Positions 58,105 through 64,000 of a stretch of DNA of 64,000 bases are shown in pieces (position 1 is the first letter of the stretch; the number at the start of each line of letters is the position of its first letter). The position numbers and the translations under genes are program-made. Source of the stretch: Hysterangium stoloniferum (taxonomy: Eukaryota; Basidiomycota; Agaricomycetes; Hysterangiales; Hysterangiaceae); assembly GCA_015178975.1 (NCBI GenBank), contig WHVD01000124.1, positions 124,001 through 188,000 of the forward strand, read 5' to 3'. Under the pieces are notes generated by a model. That model saw only the letters and a program-made list of their open reading frames with translations, had not been told where the DNA came from and did not search any database.

Positions 58105-59497
58105 GTGAGTTCACATGGAAGTCCTCCCCAAGAAGAATCAGTATGGTCATATCTCAGACAATGTACATTTCAGCTGTAAATTTAAGGAGTGTACCAGTTT
58201 CATCTTCAAGGTAGATGGGGACATTGATGTATCCTAATGTCACAACTGTCACAAGTCAAAACATTGTCACAAACATTCAAAGGTAATATTCGAGAACTCT
58301 TCAACTCATTGAATTTGACTCAATAAACCTGAATATTATTCAACAACATCAAATCTCTTTCAACATGTCTCATTTTGATGTCATGAATGATTTCATTATT
58401 AAATCATAATATAGTCATAGCGATACGAAGAAAAGCATAAAAGGGCCATAAAAGGAGCAAGGGAAGTCAGTCAAAATATCAGTAACATTAGTGTCATATT
58501 AATAATCAAAATCTAACTTGTCGTAACTTCTTTGACAACACTTCCATGAGCTCTTGTGACTGGTAATAGCCTCTTACTTCATCGACAGGGCAAATATATG
58601 TATACTTCGTTGAATGAGGCTTTTGGATTCAATCAATAGAATATTATTTGACTTTATTGAAGAATATTTGATTTGTGATATCTAAGACCTTAGCATTTCT
58701 GGTAAGCTGAATGAGGTGCAGTCTGAGTCCCTGTTTGAGCTTATAGAAATCCTCTGAAATCAGGGAAAGGTTGGCCCCAGCATCTAGCCTGATTTTGATA
58801 AGGTTAGAGGCCTCTGAATTCCCTATGTGCCTGTAGACATGTAACACTGAGATGCCTATACTGGAGTATCCACTGGGAGGATCCCTTTTGCAGTAAATGA
58901 TAGTTGAATCCTCCTTCATCAGCTGACTGGACCAAGGATATTGGACCTTGGGTCTTTTGCTTTCCCTTCTTGCAGCCAGTTTGACATCCCTCTTGACGCA
59001 TCTACTGTTAGGTACCTTGGGAGTAGTGCTTGGGTTGGGGTCATCTACTTCTGAGTCTTAATCCTCATAAGAAATTAAGGTGGGTAGTGATCCTGGGTTG
59101 AAAGGGAAGTTCTCCTCTATCCTAGAGGGGTCTTCTATAATGTAGTTCTGACTTATTTCCTTGGATTAATTCACAGATATTTCCTCGTTGACAATTTCCT
59201 CAATGATAGGAAGTTTAGATTGCAATGAGGTGTCCATCCCGGTCAGACCTTTCTGGTTCTGAGTATGAGTGTCCAGCCAGTCTCCTTTCTCAAGAAAGTC
59301 ACAGTCTGATATAGAGATGTAGACTTCTGACATTTCATTCTTGTTTGAAGGTAAGCTTGCATCCAAAACTATGTTGTCCTCTGACCGAGGAGGGTAAACA
59401 GAAATGAAAATCCATTCATTATCAAGATTAATTACTTGTCCTTGTGTGCTTAATCCATAGACCATTTCATATACATAATCTCTGATCTTCCACCTCC
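58105..59497 (-). mobile_element. Ty3/Gypsy pol fragment related to element K (K2), interrupted by LTR L2
   Basis: Minus-strand text parallels K: EVYISIS near 59310, RDPPSGYSSIGISVLHV near 58850 and a retropepsin-like region ending in KQGLRLHLIQLTRNAKV near 58690-58790. It is a broken fragment without RT or LTR. The part continuing to 58105 lies beyond the L2 insertion. Confidence 0.8.
58239..58679 (-). mobile_element. Inverted LTR, family L (copy L2)
   Basis: It starts TGTCACAACTGTCACAAG and is a diverged reverse complement of L1. Flanks are CCTAA and probably TCTAA. The right border is uncertain by a few bases. Confidence 0.65.
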
Positions 59498-60137
59498 TGT
59501 GAAGAGTCATGGAAGTTCTGACCATTCTATATATGAAGAACATCGACTGTTCAAGTACAACACGATGATGTATTGATGATCTAAGTCTAATACAGATTAA
59601 AATATGTATTGTTCAATATGATTGAAAGGATTAGTTATCTTAAGTACTGAATAGATAGCTAAGATGACTGGAAGGTGAATTGATTTACAGTACAATTCTG
59701 GACGACTGCTCTAATGATTTAGGAAATGATAGGAGAGTCGAGCAAAGACAGAGTAGTGCAGATGTAGTCCACATGGATTAAGATAACAGTTCGAGTTTTG
59801 ACTAATATAGTTTGAAATGGTGATTGCGCTGATAGTTAAAGCCTGTCTGTGACAGTCGAGATGATACCCCAATCACAACTTGCAGGACACTAAGTGGGTG
59901 TCTGGGCAAGTCGTGGTTATGGGGTAAAAAGTGTTTGAGTTCTAACTATAGGCACTAGAGTACATACATAGGTCTAGTATGTATGCCCACAAGAGTCTAT
60001 GTACCATATGAATACATAGATTGTCAAACTAATATATGTGTATGATAAAATAGAGAGAAAAATAAAAATAATAATTGAAATATAGTGTGGGTCTGTCCCA
60101 ACTATATTTTGGAATATATTTCATAGTACCTCTCACA
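59498..60137. mobile_element. Solo LTR, family I (copy I2)
   Basis: About 640 bp, starting TGTGAAGAGTCATGG and ending GTACCTCTCACA, matching I1 in length and layout. No clean target-site duplication was found (CCTCC left, GTGCC right). Confidence 0.82.
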
Positions 60138-60229
60138 GTGCCTCCCAGGTCAAAGAGCTATGTTAAAGAAGGTGTTGAAGGATGCTTGCAACTCCCCCCC
60201 ATGTGTCTGGAGCAGAACCTCCGAGGTGC

Positions 60230-61485
60230 TGTGAGGTATCAGCATTATCTCATAAAGTTCTCTTAATTTTCTTTGAATTATTTAATATTTTCTCAAATTT
60301 ATTGTATTTTTATTATATTCTATTGTGAAATATAAGGCCTAGTTCCTTTTAACTTTGCATAATAATAGCATATATGAGCTTATATAATGCTATTATATCT
60401 TAGTTAATTTATTATAATTTTTAACTAATTATTTATATTTTATTTACTTAGTTATTACTTTTCGGCACATTGCTTGCTCCAATGTGCGCATTCTTGGAGT
60501 CATGTGACCTATTAGATAAGCCTCTGATTCAGTCACGAATGTGACTGTAACAACTTACTTGAGTCATTATTTGGTTCCACCGACTCAGCAATTGCTTCTG
60601 TCCCAGGACCATGGCCTTGAACCTTCATGTTCAAGCCAAAGGTTGGAAAAACTTGTCTCAGAGAGGGGAATCATGTGATAAATAAAGGGTAAAAAATAAG
60701 TAGAATATGAGGTCATTATGACCTAAATAATGACCTCATAAAATAAATAAATAGTTAATTATTTAGTTATCAAAATGTATATAAGGAGGGCCAAGGTTCC
60801 AATAAAATCATCATATCACACATATTTTACTGCACAGCTCAGAAGCTTATCTCATCATCCTAAGGACAATAATAGCCTTAGTCTGATACACTAACTGCAA
60901 GCACCTGCACTTGCAGAATCTAGAACTCTTTGTCAGCAACTCTTGAACTTAGCTAATCATCTAAGTTCCCCCAGCCTCACAGCTACCCTTTAGGCTTATT
61001 AATTACATAATAAACCTAATAAGTATCTAAGTATCCTTACTGAAATCCCTGCCAACACTTATTCAAGGCCCATCCCTTAAGCTAGTGAATTAATTAAGTA
61101 CAAGCACACAAGAAATTCAATACAAATTACTTTCTCTATTAATAAATTATTTAACATCTTGTTAAATATATATTAATAGTTACAAATAAGCATGCAAGAA
61201 ACTGAAGCCTTATATCAAGTCTTTGCTAAGTTACTGTGGATATACTCAGCTTCTAGCCCCTGTTCTCAAGGAATAGTTGTTTATTTGCTAAAAGAGTTAC
61301 ATATTGTTCTTTTGAACCTTTCAATAATCAGAATAAGCATTGTTTTGAGTTATTTAAGCTTAATAGCACAGCTCATTAATTTATCAGTATTTAAATTACT
61401 GGACCTTTGCTTATTTTATTGTTGAAGCTCTGTAACACTATAGCATATATTGAGCTATCTGAAAGAAACCCTCGAATACATTACA
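60230..61485 (+). mobile_element. Solo LTR, family E (copy E2)
   Basis: 1,256 bp, ends TGTGAGGTATCAGC and CGAATACATTACA, flanked by GGTGC on both sides (60225-60229 and 61486-61490). A TATA-like TATATAAGGAGG lies near 60778-60789. Confidence 0.93.
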
Positions 61486-62294
61486 GGTGCAGGATAGCAT
61501 TTCCCCAAGCAAGACATTTGGTGCAAAAGAAGTTACAATGTCTTCCCACTTCATGACATTGCTGGTGGATGTCAACCCATCCAGTCTCTGAATGGAGGAT
61601 ACCCAATGTCTGTAGGCCTTTTGATGCATTCGAATGATAGCTCAAACGTGGTCAGCAGAGGTGGTGGTAATGTGGGTGATGAGAGGGAGCCGGGGGTGCA
61701 GTGATGGCAGGTTGGTAGTGGGAGGTGGTGCGTGACTCCTGTCCTCACCAGAGAGAAGTTCTCCTGGGGCATTGGAATCTGATAGTAGATGCTCTAACAG
61801 GTCGACCAAGTTCACAGCCAAGTGAATCAGTGCATGCTTGGGAAGGACACAAGTGGAGTCCACCAGCAGGGACCAGAACATGGAGAGCTGGACTCATTTG
61901 ATGTCCTCTGCTAAACGCAACTGTTCCTTAGGATCATTGACACATAAATAAAGTATATGCATATGGTCCAACAGAGTGAGAGACCCACTATACCCTTGGA
62001 TTTGACCTTTAAGAAGAGGTTGTCACAAGGTTTGTCCCAGTCGCATTAGTATACATCCCACAGTAAATGTAAGGGCGACTCTCTAGACCACACTAACTCG
62101 CACTATGACTGAGTTGGGGTACTAGCAGAGGAAATCCGAAGTGAGTTTATACCTGTCTAATTACATACATGTAGAATACAATATTACTTACCTAGCAGAG
62201 GAAATCCGAAGAGAAACGTTTAAGGAATCCTTGGCTAGCAGGTGACTAACTAAAGGTGCAGCTGAGTTTGAAAATGTGATAACAACAAGGGAGG
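61486..62294 (-). mobile_element. Gag-like fragment and flank, unassigned
   Basis: The minus strand near 61500-61630 reads TSTSNVMKWEDIVTSFAPN, similar in style to a retroelement gag. The stretch also holds two copies of AGCAGAGGAAATCCGAAG (about 62113-62130 and 62193-62210). No full domain is visible, so the family is uncertain. Confidence 0.35.
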
Positions 62295-62940
62295 TGTGAA
62301 GAGTCGATAGATTATGACCGCTCAATATATGAAGAATAGTGTTTATTCAACTACTATTAGAAAGTATTGACTGTTCAGTACAATACTGTAGGTTACTAGA
62401 CTGATAGTACTAGTAAAGAGACACACTACTTGTCACGAGAGCAACTGTACAGTTGCTCTTGACGACTAAAATGAGAGAATAGAAGAGTTGACCTTTACGG
62501 TACAACTCATAGCTAGATGTAAGATAGATAATCAGCGAAAGGCTGAATATCTAAGGTAGAGAGATGGCAGCACGAGTCGACTATAGTGTCGACGAGCGCA
62601 AAGACTTGAGAGTGGAACTCGACCTTTGCGGTTTGAGTCCCAAGTCTATTAGTATGCGAGAAAACACTACCTTTATGGTAGCTGAGATGTTACCCTTGAC
62701 ACCTCTCGCTATTCGACGTCTGGGTTGTTTACGAGGTGGTGTCTGCTGGGTAAAAAAGTGTCTGTCTTTTCATTGGTGCTGAGTGCACCCACAAGTATAC
62801 ACAATGCTTCGAACTAATGAAATATGCAATATTTGAAGAATATAAAAGATAGAAAAATATGAATAGAATATGTAAAATATAAATAAAATAAAAGGAGTGT
62901 TTTACCACAATGAAACTGTGGTAAAAGCATACTCCTCACA
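62295..62940 (+). mobile_element. Solo LTR, mosaic of families D and C
   Basis: 646 bp, starting TGTGAAGAGTCG and ending CATACTCCTCACA, flanked by GGAGG on both sides (62290-62294 and 62941-62945). The first about 450 bp follow family D and the last about 190 bp follow family C (the TTTTACCACAATGAAACTGTGG region). Confidence 0.9.

Positions 62941-64000
<1,060 letters not shown>

Overview
The window looks like genomic DNA of a filamentous basidiomycete, most likely an agaricomycete. Genes are packed tightly on both strands, cut by many 47-75 nt GT-AG introns (two look like GC-AG), and the proteins are of fungal type (Zn2Cys6/MHR regulator, CreC, Tap42, Ryh1, Kre9/GPI wall protein). No organism name can be read from the sequence itself.

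Positions 1-22,600 are a euchromatic gene block. In order: YJU2/CWC16 splicing factor (-, partial at the window edge), a NUP37-like nucleoporin (+), a Zn2Cys6 transcription factor (-), the E1-beta subunit of branched-chain 2-oxoacid dehydrogenase (-), CreC/WDR20 (+), methylenetetrahydrofolate reductase (+), a small APC15-like APC/C subunit (-), a conserved-looking unknown with an RS-rich stretch (+), the Rab GTPase Ryh1/Ypt6 (-), TAP42 (+), two unknown genes (+) and a Kre9/KNH-type GPI-anchored surface protein (+). Several neighbours are divergent and share promoters of 73-217 bp. They are unrelated housekeeping genes, not a pathway cluster.

From about 23,413 to the end the window is a transposon nest, AT-richer and almost free of host coding. 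It is built from Ty3/Gypsy fossils and many solo LTRs of at least ten families (labelled here A, B, C, D, E, F, G, H, I and L). Many solo LTRs still show TG...CA ends and 5-bp target-site duplications, so the order of insertion can be read: B inside A, B inside a diverged B inside a Ty3/Gypsy gag, C inside D, E inside B, F inside reverse transcriptase, and so on. One degraded Ty3/Gypsy element (K, minus strand, about 35,505-45,384) is the largest internal region; a second pol fragment (58,105-59,497), an RT fragment (31,046-32,427), two divergent gag fragments and a chromodomain end (62,941-64,000) are also present. All are broken.

Two Tc1/mariner-derived sequences form long inverted duplications; the one at 28,972-30,547 has about 0.7-kb arms and TA target sites. 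LTR family B stands out. Read in its sense direction it carries a variable 19-bp minisatellite, a dense cluster of heat-shock-element-like GAA/TTC repeats, TGACATCA motifs, a TATA box and then a second degenerate tandem array.

Nothing here is clearly an undescribed defence or biosynthetic system. The most novel-looking items are the stress-promoter-like architecture of LTR B, the giant Tc1 fold-back, a short box shared by three LTR families, and a mosaic LTR.
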